DNA from: Draconibacterium sediminis
GTDB taxonomy: Bacteria; Bacteroidota; Bacteroidia; Bacteroidales; Prolixibacteraceae
NCBI RefSeq assembly: GCF_000949475.1
Contig: NZ_JRHC01000010.1
Coordinates: 1 to 64,000 of the forward strand
Reading direction: 5' to 3'
Length of the DNA: 64,000 nt
Part shown: in pieces, positions 33,719 to 42,268 of the stretch
Position numbering within the stretch: the stretch's first letter is position 1
Layout of the letters: every line of letters begins with the position of its first letter
The notes under the pieces: generated by a model
Databases searched by the model: none
The model's input: only the letters and a program-made list of their open reading frames with translations
What the model was told of the DNA's origin: nothing
Position numbers and translations under genes: made by a program

Positions 33719-35518
33719 TTAATATTGATTAACCGTTGCAACGTTTCCTGCTCCCGACTGATTGACGGTAGCGCTGGCGCCGAAAGCAGTTTGCCCTATA
33801 TTGACAATATTGCCTGTTCCAAACTGATCGATGTCCAATGTTCCGTTACCAATAGCAAATTCGGCACCCGACAAACCCTGTACAACGTTTAATTCTCCTT
33901 CCTGATAAATGTCGGCCGAAGCAACAGATCCGTTTTGCTCGAGCGAAGCAACGTTGTTGTCGCCAATAACAAGCATTACAGCACTGGCGTTTTCACCATT
34001 CTGTACTGTTTTTAGGGTATTGCCATTGCCGGTTACTGTTTGGGAAGCAAAATCATTGTCTTCATATTGAATTACGCTAATATCGTTTAAATCACCTGTA
34101 ATGGTTTGAGTCAGGTTTTCTCCATTGCCATACCAAACTCCGTGTTGTTCGCCGTATACAGTGTTTGAGCTTCCGCTTACCGTTTGTAACGCATTGTTGT
34201 CGTCTCCCCAATTTTGATTAATAGTTAGTGTGTTGTTCGAACTTTCTGCACCCAAAACATTTTGTGTTGCATCACTATACCAGCTTTCAGCTGTCTGTGT
34301 GATTGATAAATTGTTTGAAGTACCTTCAACATATTGTGTGGCTGTATTTGGAGGAGTAGCTCCTCCTAATCCATTTTGTAATATACTGGCAGTGTTGTCT
34401 CCACTTGTACTAGTAAATGTTTGTGAAGCTGTGTTGTACGACCCGTAAAAGTTATTTAGTTGTTGAATTGTTGCATTGTCATTGTGACCTTCCATTTTTT
34501 GTGTTGCCGAATTTTCCGAGCCACCTACTTGTTCAATTGTGGCGTTATTCATATCTCCTATCAGATCTTGGGTTGCAACATTCATATAACCAGACTGATC
34601 AACTGAAGCGTTGTTGTCGTCTCCTGTAAAGGTTTGAAAAGCATCGCCATAATTACCTGTCTGCTCAACATATCCTGTATTGTCGTTTCCAACAGTTACA
34701 GTCTGCTCTGACTGGTTGCCTTGACCGTTTTGAAAAGCAGTTAAAGTAGAAATTGCGGTGCTATTACCTGATGAAAATGTCTGGTGTGCTTCATTTGCTT
34801 CCCCGAATTGATCAATATCGGCATAGTTTTCTTTGCTTAAATTACCAAAAAACTGGGTGCCAGTATTTGAACTACCATTCTGGTAAATGTTGCCATCGGC
34901 ATCAAGACTTTGCATTATCTGTGTTGCCTGGTTTAAATTTCCTTCCTGAAGAATTACACCCGTAGCAAAAGGTGTTTGGTCTCCGTCGTACGAAGAACCA
35001 CCTGCCATTAAAGTTGTTTGTGTTGCAGTATTCTCATCTCCAACCTGAGTTGCTGTAAACTCAACCGATCCCTGGTCACCATCAGTAGATGATTGTTCAA
35101 TAAGGTTTGAATTCCCAGTTTGCGAAGCTGTGAAAACCCGGGATACAAATCGGTCAAGAAAATCATTTCCATTGTTTTCCTGAGTTTGTCTGATGCTGTT
35201 GTCTTCACCTTCCTGGGTAGCATCAGCCGATAAAATGCTTCCATCGGAGTCATCATCATCTGTAATGCTTTGGTTAATAGTAACGCTGTTTGCCACTCCT
35301 CCCGGTGTATTTGTTTGATTAACCGTAGCACTTATAGTGTTAACATTGTTAACGTTTAAAACACTGCTTTGTGTAACCGTAGCTGTGTTTGTTCCGGTTT
35401 GTGTAACGGCTGCCTGCACAGAAGTGCCGCTTTCGTTGGTTTGGTCGACTACTGCATTTTGAGCAAACGTTAAGCCTGCTAACGCCATAAAGACAAATAA
35501 AAATCCTAATTTTTTCAT
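33719..35518 (-). CDS. Large curlin-repeat protein (major fibre subunit candidate)
   Basis: 599 aa with a signal peptide (MKKLGFLFVFMALAGLTFAQ). The rest is roughly two dozen imperfect 20-24-residue repeats of type G-D-x-N-x-A-x3-Q-x-G-x5-A-x-Q, such as GDDNNASVDQSGYMNVATQ and GDNNVASLEQNGSVASADIYQ. Asn, Gln, Thr and acidic residues dominate and Lys/Arg are rare, as in amyloid curlins. CsgA of E. coli has five repeats in 151 aa, so this is four times larger. It ends in an aromatic residue (VNQY). A separate, convergent gene from the csgEFG operon. Confidence 0.9.
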   Translation of the reverse strand: MKKLGFLFVFMALAGLTFAQNAVVDQTNESGTSVQAAVTQTGTNTATVTQSSVLNVNNVNTISATVNQTNTPGGVANSVTINQSITDDDDSDGSILSADATQEGEDNSIRQTQENNGNDFLDRFVSRVFTASQTGNSNLIEQSSTDGDQGSVEFTATQVGDENTATQTTLMAGGSSYDGDQTPFATGVILQEGNLNQATQIMQSLDADGNIYQNGSSNTGTQFFGNLSKENYADIDQFGEANEAHQTFSSGNSTAISTLTAFQNGQGNQSEQTVTVGNDNTGYVEQTGNYGDAFQTFTGDDNNASVDQSGYMNVATQDLIGDMNNATIEQVGGSENSATQKMEGHNDNATIQQLNNFYGSYNTASQTFTSTSGDNTASILQNGLGGATPPNTATQYVEGTSNNLSITQTAESWYSDATQNVLGAESSNNTLTINQNWGDDNNALQTVSGSSNTVYGEQHGVWYGNGENLTQTITGDLNDISVIQYEDNDFASQTVTGNGNTLKTVQNGENASAVMLVIGDNNVASLEQNGSVASADIYQEGELNVVQGLSGAEFAIGNGTLDIDQFGTGNIVNIGQTAFGASATVNQSGAGNVATVNQY

Positions 35519-35616
35519 AATTTAAAATTTTAGTTGTTAATAATGTGGATTTATAAAGAGTATGTTGTTTGTCATGTTTGACAGGTATAGCGGTTATTTT
35601 CTTTCAGTTGCTAACT

Positions 35617-35653
35617 CAAAAGTATTTCAGTTTCAACCAAAAAAAAATACGTG
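35617..35653 (-). promoter_or_regulatory. Candidate promoter and activator box of the large curlin gene
   Basis: On the minus strand a perfect -7 TACTTTTG (complement of 35617-35624) has no good -33, but CACGTA (complement of 35648-35653) is centred 30 bases upstream of it. A box overlapping a missing -33 is what an activator-dependent promoter would show. About 98 bases separate the -7 from the start codon. Confidence 0.45.
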
Positions 35654-36048
35654 AAATAGGAAGGTTGTTTTGTGGTGTGGATAATGCTTAACTTGGTTGT
35701 GACGATGAATATTACTTTGCTTAAATTGTTGATATTTAGTCGATAGTGGTTTTTGTGTTTTGTGTGGGTTACAAATTTTTAATAGAAGTAGTTCAGATTG
35801 TTCCCTTAAATGTTTGCTTATCTCTTTTCAGGCTAGTAAAACCGCGTATTCTGTATTGTTTGCTTAAAATGCTTATTGCCTTGCTTATTTTAACCACTTA
35901 ATTTTACAATACAGTACTAACGAAGTAATTAAGATACCCTTATTTTTTATTAAACCTTGAAATTGAAGATCGAATAAAGCCACCATTAAATCCGGTATCA
36001 CAACTAACGTGAAAATTTTCTCTGACAACATTCGATTTTTAATTCGTT

Positions 36049-36080
36049 AAGAAAGATCCGTTTTCGGATCTTTCTTTTTT
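36049..36080 (+). terminator. Orphan strong terminator upstream of ferritin
   Basis: A 12-bp perfect stem AAGAAAGATCCG / CGGATCTTTCTT with a TTTT loop, then a T-run. No gene on the plus strand ends before it for more than 2 kb (the previous plus-strand gene ends at 33612 and has its own terminator), so it must end a non-coding transcript or attenuate the ferritin leader. Confidence 0.75.
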
Positions 36081-36134
36081 ATCTTTCTACTGTTTTTTCT
36101 ACTTTTAAGCACAAAATCATTAAACAAGTAGATC

Positions 36135-36650
36135 ATGTTGAAAGAAAAAGTACTAAATGCGTTAAATGAGCAGATAAACGCAGAACAATATTCATCATTA
36201 TTATACCTCTCAATGTCAGCCTATTTTAACGATAAAGGGCTGCCGGGATTTGCCAACTGGATGTATGTACAGTACCAGGAAGAGCTGACGCATGCCAATA
36301 AGTTTTTCAATTACGTTGTAGAGCGTGGAGGTAAAGTGGAGTTAAAAGCCATTGACCAAATGCCAACAACATGGGAAGGTGTTATCGATGTGTTTGAGAA
36401 AACACTGGAACATGAGCAGTTGGTTACCAGTTTAATAGACAAGTTGGTTGATGTTGCCGTTGATGAAAGAGACCATGCAACACAAAGTTTCTTACGCTGG
36501 TTTGTTGATGAGCAGGTTGAAGAAGAAGCAAACGTTACAGAAATTCTTGACACCTTAAAACTTATCAACGGACAGGGTAACGGTATTTTTATGCTGGATC
36601 GCGAAATGCGTAATCGTACCTTTGTTGATACTACTGCTGCAGCTCAATAA
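36135..36650 (+). CDS. ftnA: Bacterial ferritin
   Basis: 171 aa, a four-helix bundle of non-haem ferritin type. Ferroxidase ligands fit Glu in NEQINAEQYSS, the E-x-x-H of YQEELTHANKF and the Glu/Gln of helix C-D (LEHEQLV, VDEQVEEEANV). It stores iron as a 24-mer and protects against Fenton chemistry. Single gene bounded by terminators. The upstream hairpin at 36049 could modulate it. Confidence 0.96.
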   Translation: MLKEKVLNALNEQINAEQYSSLLYLSMSAYFNDKGLPGFANWMYVQYQEELTHANKFFNYVVERGGKVELKAIDQMPTTWEGVIDVFEKTLEHEQLVTSLIDKLVDVAVDERDHATQSFLRWFVDEQVEEEANVTEILDTLKLINGQGNGIFMLDREMRNRTFVDTTAAAQ

Positions 36651-36673
36651 AATTAGGATCAAAATATAGAATT

Positions 36674-36702
36674 AAAAGGCTGCGGGAAGTGCAGCCTTTT
36701 TT
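36674..36702 (+). terminator. Terminator after ferritin
   Basis: A 10-bp stem AAAAGGCTGC / GCAGCCTTTT with a 7-base loop and a T-tract, 24 bases after the stop. Confidence 0.9.
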
Positions 36703-36713
36703 ATTTTTACACC

Positions 36714-38906
36714 ATGGAACCCAGAGAACAAATATATACCAGATACGACCACTTAAAGGAGTTTTGCCAGTTAACGTGGGACGATGCATCGTTTCTGAAA
36801 CTTGAGAATGCTTTTGAGTTCGCCCAAAATGTTCTTGGTGAAACCCGCTTTTCGCACGACGAAGTGATTTTAAGCCATTCGCTTGAAGTGGCCTCTATAA
36901 TTGCTATGGAAATTGGTCTCGAGCCCGACTCGGTAATTACAGGCCTCTTACACAACGTTATGTACGCCGGGTTAAAGGAAAAAGTAACTCAGGAAGAAAT
37001 TGGTGAAAAGTTTGGTGCGCATATTAGTTCTATTCTGGAGGGCATGGCAAAGATCAATGCCTTGGGAACCGATACCATTGATCTGCACTCGGAAAACTAC
37101 CGAAAACTAATGCTGGCACTGGCCGGCGATGTACGTGTAATATTGGTAAAAATTGCCGACCGCCTGCAGGTAATGCGTAACCTTGAAGTATACAGCAGGG
37201 ACAATCAGCTTAAACTGGCCAACGAAACACAGTATTTATACGCCCCTTTAGCACACCGGCTTGGTTTGTACAATATAAACTCCGAGATGCAGGACATTTG
37301 CCTGGAAATTCAAAAGCCGGATGAGTACTATTACGTAGTAAACCGCTTAAAAGAAACCGAACGCGAGCGAGCCAACTTTGTAGCCGAATTTGTAAAACCC
37401 ATTGAGAAAAAGTTGCAGCAGCGTGGATTGAAGTTTTCGATGAAAGCGCGCACAAAGTCTATTTCGTCGATAAATACTAAAATGCGTAAAAAGAATGTTT
37501 CGTTCGACGAGGTGATGGACCTGTTTGCAATTCGTGTGATTCTTGACTCGGAGCCGGAAAATGAAAAGGCCGATTGCTGGACAGCTTATTCGTTTGTTAC
37601 CGAGGAGTATCAGACCAACCCAAACCGCTTGCGCGATTGGATAACCATTCCAAAATCAAACGGATACGAGTCGCTGCATACAACGGTAATGGGGCCGCAT
37701 AAAAAATGGGTTGAAATACAAATCAGAACCAAAAGAATGGACGAGGTTGCCGAAAAAGGTTTGGCAGCTCACTGGAAATACAAAGGTGGCAAGGAATCGA
37801 ATTTTGACTCATGGTTGGCCGGAATTCGCGAAATTCTTGAAAATCCGGGATTAAATGCGGTTGACTTTATCGATCATTTCAATACCGATATATACAGCGA
37901 CGAGATATTTGTTTTCACGCCAAAAGGCGACCTCAAAAAAATGCCATCGGGTGCTACAGTGCTGGATTTTGCTTACGAAATTCATTCGCGCATTGGCGAT
38001 ACCTGTGTTGGCGGAAAAATAAATGGTAAAAAAGTTACTTTAAAACATAAGCTAAAAAACGGCGATCAAATTGAAATTGACACGTCAAATAACCAGAAAC
38101 CCAAACTCGACTGGTTGGATTTTGTGGTTACGTCAAAAGCGAGAAACCGGGTTAAGACGAGTTTAAACGAAGATCGTAATCGCCAGGCGAGTGATGGTCG
38201 CGAAATGTTGTTGCGCAAGTTTAAAAACTGGAAACTGGATTTAAACGACGATGCAATACGTAAAATTCTAAAACATTTTGGTTTTAAACTGGCAGTTGAT
38301 TTTTACTATGAAGTAGCCAATGGTAAAATCGATACGCTTGAAGTAAAATCGCTGTTTATTGAAAAAGAAGAGGAAGCAGACACGGCGAAAAAGACAATTG
38401 AAGAACTGTTGCCCACCAGCGAAGCGAAAAATCTTACGTATGATGGAGGCGAAGATTTTCTGATCATCGACAACAACCTGAAAAACGTAAACTATAAGCT
38501 GGCAAAATGCTGTAATCCGGTTTTTGGCGACCGAATATTTGGGTTTGTTACCATAAATGATGGTATAAAAATTCACCGTGCCACTTGCCCGAATGCGCCT
38601 CAAATGAAAGAGCGTTTTCCTTACCGAATTATAAAAACCGTTTGGAAAGACAATACCAGCAACAGTTCATTTTTAACATCATTGCATATATCCGGAACGG
38701 ATGAAGTTGGCATCATTTCAGAGATTACGCACATTATTGCAAAAGATGTAGGCACACAAATGCGCTCGATAAATATTTCGAGCGATAAAGGCAATTTCGA
38801 AGGAATATTGCAGATTTCGGTTTATAATCTCGATCACCTCGAATTTCTTATTCATAAACTTAAAAAGGTAAAAGGTGTTATTTCAGTAAGTAGGGGAGAG
38901 AAATAG
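36714..38906 (+). CDS. RelA/SpoT-family (p)ppGpp enzyme with degenerate hydrolase domain
   Basis: 730 aa, long RSH layout: HD-like hydrolase region (~30-200), synthetase (~230-380), TGS (~395-460, VFTPKGDLKKMPSGATVLDF), helical and ACT (~650-730). In the hydrolase domain the key HD pair is H80-N81 (GLLHNVM), and the later ED-type motif reads ADRLQVMRNL with Gln for His, so hydrolysis is probably lost. Synthetase residues remain: RLRDWITIPKSNGYESLHTTV and the Glu of VEIQIRT. It therefore looks like a RelA-type synthetase. A small TPR gene follows after 2 bases. Confidence 0.93.
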   Translation: MEPREQIYTRYDHLKEFCQLTWDDASFLKLENAFEFAQNVLGETRFSHDEVILSHSLEVASIIAMEIGLEPDSVITGLLHNVMYAGLKEKVTQEEIGEKFGAHISSILEGMAKINALGTDTIDLHSENYRKLMLALAGDVRVILVKIADRLQVMRNLEVYSRDNQLKLANETQYLYAPLAHRLGLYNINSEMQDICLEIQKPDEYYYVVNRLKETERERANFVAEFVKPIEKKLQQRGLKFSMKARTKSISSINTKMRKKNVSFDEVMDLFAIRVILDSEPENEKADCWTAYSFVTEEYQTNPNRLRDWITIPKSNGYESLHTTVMGPHKKWVEIQIRTKRMDEVAEKGLAAHWKYKGGKESNFDSWLAGIREILENPGLNAVDFIDHFNTDIYSDEIFVFTPKGDLKKMPSGATVLDFAYEIHSRIGDTCVGGKINGKKVTLKHKLKNGDQIEIDTSNNQKPKLDWLDFVVTSKARNRVKTSLNEDRNRQASDGREMLLRKFKNWKLDLNDDAIRKILKHFGFKLAVDFYYEVANGKIDTLEVKSLFIEKEEEADTAKKTIEELLPTSEAKNLTYDGGEDFLIIDNNLKNVNYKLAKCCNPVFGDRIFGFVTINDGIKIHRATCPNAPQMKERFPYRIIKTVWKDNTSNSSFLTSLHISGTDEVGIISEITHIIAKDVGTQMRSINISSDKGNFEGILQISVYNLDHLEFLIHKLKKVKGVISVSRGEK

Positions 38907-38908
38907 AA

Positions 38909-39196
38909 ATGGAGAACGCAAAGATTGAAAACAGCCTGAAAGTAATTGAAGATTTGTTAAAAACCGAAAAAGCAGAAGAGGCGAAAAATCGTTTTGAAGA
39001 GCTTGAAGAACAAAATACCGTACGATATTTTCTGCTGAAAGGAAAAATTGAACAAAAATATCAGAACTGGGGCAAAGCCATTAATGCTTTTAACCGTGTG
39101 TTGGATATTGACCCCGCGAACACTGAGGCGGCAAATAATCTTCACCTGATTAAAAATATATTGAACTTCTGGAATCCGGATCTGCTCAACCCGTAA
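38909..39196 (+). CDS. Small TPR protein
   Basis: 95 aa, cytosolic. Two TPR-like units are visible; the second is WGKAINAFNRVLDIDPANTEA. It begins 2 bases after the RSH gene, so it is translated from the same transcript, and may be an accessory or unrelated passenger. No catalytic motif. Confidence 0.82.
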   Translation: MENAKIENSLKVIEDLLKTEKAEEAKNRFEELEEQNTVRYFLLKGKIEQKYQNWGKAINAFNRVLDIDPANTEAANNLHLIKNILNFWNPDLLNP

Positions 39197-39211
39197 GTCG
39201 TTAAAAAATAA

Positions 39212-39243
39212 TACCATTTATAAATGGTACTGTTTTTGTTTTT
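39212..39243 (+). terminator. Terminator of the RSH operon
   Basis: An 18-base perfect palindrome TACCATTTATAAATGGTA (39212-39229) followed by CTGTTTTTGTTTTTG. Confidence 0.75.
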
Positions 39244-39383
39244 GCTGGAATGTGTAAAATGAGTTGGGAATCTTAATTGCTGTATTTTAGGTTTTTAATT
39301 CAGAATTACTATTTTTGGGGCTCATCGACGAAATTTAGAGAAAAATTAAACTGAATTATAAAATATCAAAAAGTAGTTGAAAA

Positions 39384-40181
39384 ATGAAAAGAGTAGTATT
39401 ATTAATGGTGATGGTGTTTATTTCAGTAATGACATTTGCCCAGGACGCCAGTGAATTAATGACGCAGGCAAATGCCGCTGTTGAAAGCAAGGATTTTGAA
39501 AAGGCTATTAAATTATTTGAATCTGTATTAGCCGTTCCTGATCATGGACAGAATGTAGAAAATATTAACGCAGTACTTGGTCAGTTGCGCCCGGCTGTTG
39601 CAAAAAGTAAAGCATCGGATGCAGTTGATAGCAAAGAGTACGATAAAGCAATTGAGCTTTATAAAGCTGCTATTGCCGATTATCCAAGTGAGGGAATTGA
39701 AGAGCAAGCAGGTAAGATTTTCTATAACGAAGGAATTAAAAGCTATAAAAGCGAAGACTTTGTGGCTGCGGCAAATTGTTTTGCGATTTCACAAAACGAT
39801 TTTAATTACGACAAAGCCGAAAAATATAAAAGTGCTTCGTTGAAAAAAGCAGCTGAAGCTTTGGTTGCTGAAGGAAAATCGTCTGTTGAAGGAGTAGCTG
39901 TTAGCGAGGCAAATAAAGCCGAACTGGTTGAAAACATTGCCAAGGTTTATTTCTCTCAAGGCTATGACAAGTACCAGGAGGGAGCTGCAACTATTAAAAG
40001 TGCAACCGAAAGTGTTAACTCAGGAAGTATCACAACTTTGGATGATGAATACAAAAATGCAGTAGCAGCAGGTAAGAAAAGCTTTGAACAAGCTATTCCG
40101 TTCTTGAAAAAAGCTTTAGAGCTTGATCCTAATAATGCAAATGCTAAAAAAGTATTGGCAGCATGTGAGCAAAGTTTATAA
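39384..40181 (+). CDS. Exported TPR protein
   Basis: 265 aa with a signal peptide ending TFAQ. It contains TPR-like repeats: FEKAIKLFESVLAVP, YDKAIELYKAAIADYPSEGIEE and a C-terminal unit AIPFLKKALELDPNNANAK. Ala/Lys/Glu-rich and periplasmic by inference. Its own terminator follows. Function not recognised. Confidence 0.85.
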   Translation: MKRVVLLMVMVFISVMTFAQDASELMTQANAAVESKDFEKAIKLFESVLAVPDHGQNVENINAVLGQLRPAVAKSKASDAVDSKEYDKAIELYKAAIADYPSEGIEEQAGKIFYNEGIKSYKSEDFVAAANCFAISQNDFNYDKAEKYKSASLKKAAEALVAEGKSSVEGVAVSEANKAELVENIAKVYFSQGYDKYQEGAATIKSATESVNSGSITTLDDEYKNAVAAGKKSFEQAIPFLKKALELDPNNANAKKVLAACEQSL

Positions 40182-40203
40182 GAGATTTTTTAGATAAAAA
40201 GTG

Positions 40204-40238
40204 AAAGGTTCGGGGTTAATTCCGGACCTTTTGTTTTT
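40204..40238 (+). terminator. Terminator after the exported TPR gene
   Basis: AAAGGTTCGG / CCGGACCTTT (one GU) with an 8-base loop, then TTGTTTTTAT. Confidence 0.75.
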
Positions 40239-40478
40239 ATATGGCTTTTTGATTCGAAAACTATTGTTCATTAAGTTTCTACAGGGAATTAACCGGAGTG
40301 AATTAATCATAAAATACGCTGTTATTCATCGGTTTTCAGAAAAATTAATATTGCTTCAATATTCTTATCAAGCTGTCGAAAAATAGCATATATTTGCAGG
40401 CGATTGAGCAGAAAACTCGTTTTTTCCTGAGTATTAACACTGTATTGTTAATTGTTTTTGCAAAAATTAGGGTAACTG

Positions 40479-40510
40479 CTTGATTATTTTCTAAAAAAGT
40501 ATTTTCTTTG
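40479..40510 (+). promoter_or_regulatory. Candidate rpmB operon promoter
   Basis: CTTG (40479-40482), 20 bases, then TTTCTTTG (40503-40510), a 7 of 8 match to the Bacteroidota -7 TAnnTTTG with correct -33 spacing. The rpmB start is 52 bases downstream. Confidence 0.4.
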
Positions 40511-40562
40511 CACTCCGTTTTTAGTAATGTGTTTATTTTGAACATCAAGAAATTAAAAAGAA

Positions 40563-40805
40563 ATGTCACGAGTTTGTCAAATAACAGGTAAAAGAGCAAT
40601 GGTGGGTAACAATGTTTCTCACTCTAAGAGAAGAACTAAAAGAAAGTTCGATGTAAACCTGTTTAAAAAGAAATTTTATATGCCCCACGAAGATCGTTGG
40701 GTGCAACTAACAGTATCTGCTGCCGGTATGCGTACCATTAATAAAAAAGGCATTAAATCTGCTTTAGCCGAGGCGCAGGAAAAAGGTTTTATTGATAAAT
40801 TTTAA
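40563..40805 (+). CDS. rpmB: 50S ribosomal protein L28
   Basis: 80 aa, full length. The conserved start [20 protein letters not shown] (short part shown) and [12 protein letters not shown] are diagnostic. A non-zinc form (only one Cys, VCQIT). First gene of a three-gene ribosomal cluster, with rpmG 13 bases downstream. Confidence 0.98.
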   Translation: MSRVCQITGKRAMVGNNVSHSKRRTKRKFDVNLFKKKFYMPHEDRWVQLTVSAAGMRTINKKGIKSALAEAQEKGFIDKF

Positions 40806-40818
40806 AAGATCTTAAGCG

Positions 40819-41001
40819 ATGGCAAAAAAAGGTAACAGAGTGCAGGTGATATTAGAATGCACAGAGCATAAAGATAGTGGTGTGCCAGGTACTTCAAGGT
40901 ATATTACTACAAAGAACAGAAAGAATACTCCGGATCGTATGGAATTGAAAAAATACAATCCTATTCTTAAGAAAGTAACAGTACATAAAGAAATTAAATA
41001 A
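40819..41001 (+). CDS. rpmG: 50S ribosomal protein L33
   Basis: 60 aa. [27 protein letters not shown] and [11 protein letters not shown] identify L33. The usual second Cys pair is absent, so it is a zinc-free paralogue type. Located between rpmB and a DUF4295 gene with 7-13 base gaps. Confidence 0.98.
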   Translation: MAKKGNRVQVILECTEHKDSGVPGTSRYITTKNRKNTPDRMELKKYNPILKKVTVHKEIK

Positions 41002-41008
41002 ATAAGAC

Positions 41009-41161
41009 ATGGCAAAGAAAGCAGTAGCATCACTACAGAAAGGTGCCGGTAAAGGTTATGCGAAAGTAATCAAAATGATTAAGTCGGAGAAAACCGGAGC
41101 ATACGCTTTTAAAGAAGAAATGGTGCCAAACGACGACGTTAAAACTTATTTTAAAAAATAA
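41009..41161 (+). CDS. DUF4295 small basic protein
   Basis: 50 aa: MAKKAVASLQKGAGKGYAKV start and an FKEEMVPNDDVKTYFKK end. Very short and Lys-rich. This family is restricted to Bacteroidota and is found right after rpmB-rpmG, as here (7-base gap), so it is probably ribosome-associated. That role is inference. A strong terminator follows 21 bases after the stop. Confidence 0.92.
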   Translation: MAKKAVASLQKGAGKGYAKVIKMIKSEKTGAYAFKEEMVPNDDVKTYFKK

Positions 41162-41182
41162 GAAAATATAATGTATAACAGG

Positions 41183-41215
41183 AAAAGCTTTCATGTAAGA
41201 TGAAAGCTTTTTTTG
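41183..41215 (+). terminator. Terminator of the rpmB-rpmG-DUF4295 operon
   Basis: A 12-bp stem AAAAGCTTTCAT / ATGAAAGCTTTT with a 5-base loop and TTTTTG after it. Confidence 0.92.
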
Positions 41216-41302
41216 TTTATATGAACGATTTGGTATTTTTTGTACCACAAATTTACTGTAACCAAATTTTGTACTATTTTAGGACCTGCAAATTATTTTT
41301 AT

Positions 41303-42253
41303 ATGGCCATATTCGGAAGTTTTAGCAGAAAAAAGAAAGAGAGTCTTGACGAGGGCTTGTCGAAAACAAAAGAAAGTGTTTTTAAGAAACTGAGTCGTGC
41401 GGTTGTTGGAAAATCGAAAGTTGACGACGAAGTTCTGGATAATCTGGAAGAGGTACTTATTACATCAGACGTAGGAGTTGATACAACGCTTAAAATCATT
41501 GAACGTATTGAAGAGCGTGTTTCTCGCGATAAATACATGGGTGTTAGCGAACTGAATACCATTCTTAAAGATGAGATATCTGATTTATTAGAGGAAAATA
41601 ATACCACCGATGTTTCAGATTTTGATCTTCCTAAAAAAGACGGGCCTTATGTAATTATGGTTGTTGGTGTTAACGGTGTTGGAAAAACCACTACCATTGG
41701 TAAATTAGCATACAATTTTAAACAAGCCGGAAAATCGGTTGTATTGGGAGCTGCAGATACGTTTAGGGCGGCTGCAATTGAGCAATTGGAGGTTTGGGCC
41801 GAAAGGGTAGATGTTTCTATTGTAAAACAAAAAATGGGTTCAGACCCTGCATCGGTAGCTTACGATACTTTGGCATCGGCAAAAGCCAGCAACGCCGATG
41901 TGGTAATTATTGATACTGCCGGCCGACTGCACAATAAAGTTGGTTTAATGAACGAGCTGAGTAAGATTAAAAAAGTTATGCAGAAGATTGTTCCCGACGC
42001 TCCGGATGAAGTTTTACTTGTTTTGGACGGATCTACCGGGCAAAACGCATTCGAGCAGGCAAAACAGTTTACAAAAGCCACCGAAGTAACGGCACTGGCG
42101 TTAACCAAGCTCGACGGAACTGCTAAAGGCGGTGTGGTGATTGGCATTTCCGATCAGTTTAAAATTCCTGTAAAATACATTGGTATTGGTGAGAAAATGG
42201 AGCATCTGCAAATTTTCCGTCGTCGCGAGTTTGTCGATTCGCTGTTTTCGTAA
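41303..42253 (+). CDS. ftsY: Signal recognition particle receptor FtsY
   Basis: 316 aa from the ATG at 41303 (MAIFGSFSRKKKE); an upstream in-frame extension is rejected because the MAIFGSF start is typical of the family here. The NG GTPase domain shows G1 VVGVNGVGKTTTIGKLA, the DTFRAAAIEQL insertion motif, G3 DTAGR, and G4 TKLDG. The N-terminal A domain is short. It targets ribosome-nascent chains to the membrane with Ffh. 15 bases upstream of a DksA-like gene, probably co-transcribed. Confidence 0.97.
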   Translation: MAIFGSFSRKKKESLDEGLSKTKESVFKKLSRAVVGKSKVDDEVLDNLEEVLITSDVGVDTTLKIIERIEERVSRDKYMGVSELNTILKDEISDLLEENNTTDVSDFDLPKKDGPYVIMVVGVNGVGKTTTIGKLAYNFKQAGKSVVLGAADTFRAAAIEQLEVWAERVDVSIVKQKMGSDPASVAYDTLASAKASNADVVIIDTAGRLHNKVGLMNELSKIKKVMQKIVPDAPDEVLLVLDGSTGQNAFEQAKQFTKATEVTALALTKLDGTAKGGVVIGISDQFKIPVKYIGIGEKMEHLQIFRRREFVDSLFS

Positions 42254-42268
42254 TACGCTATTGTTGTT

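Larger units (their letters stand above)
35519..36134. other. 616-base divergent intergenic region
   Basis: It contains the candidate curlin promoter at its left end and a strong plus-strand terminator hairpin at 36049-36080, with no ORF between them. The remainder is AT-rich. The last ~55 bases carry the ferritin promoter or leader. Confidence 0.6.
40182..40562. other. Region between TPR gene and ribosomal protein operon
   Basis: 381 bases. It holds the TPR terminator, an isolated perfect -7 element TATATTTG (40389-40396) and a fuller candidate promoter at 40479-40510. No ORF is credible here. Confidence 0.6.

Noticed and set aside
33719-35518. Large curlin as a generic low-complexity adhesin
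   Set aside because: The regular Q-x-G-x-x-N and A-x-Q repeat spacing and the adjacent csgEFG genes fit curlin better.
36714-38906. Bifunctional SpoT-type (p)ppGpp synthetase/hydrolase
   Set aside because: Key hydrolase residues are changed (H-N for HD; Gln for His in the RLHN motif).
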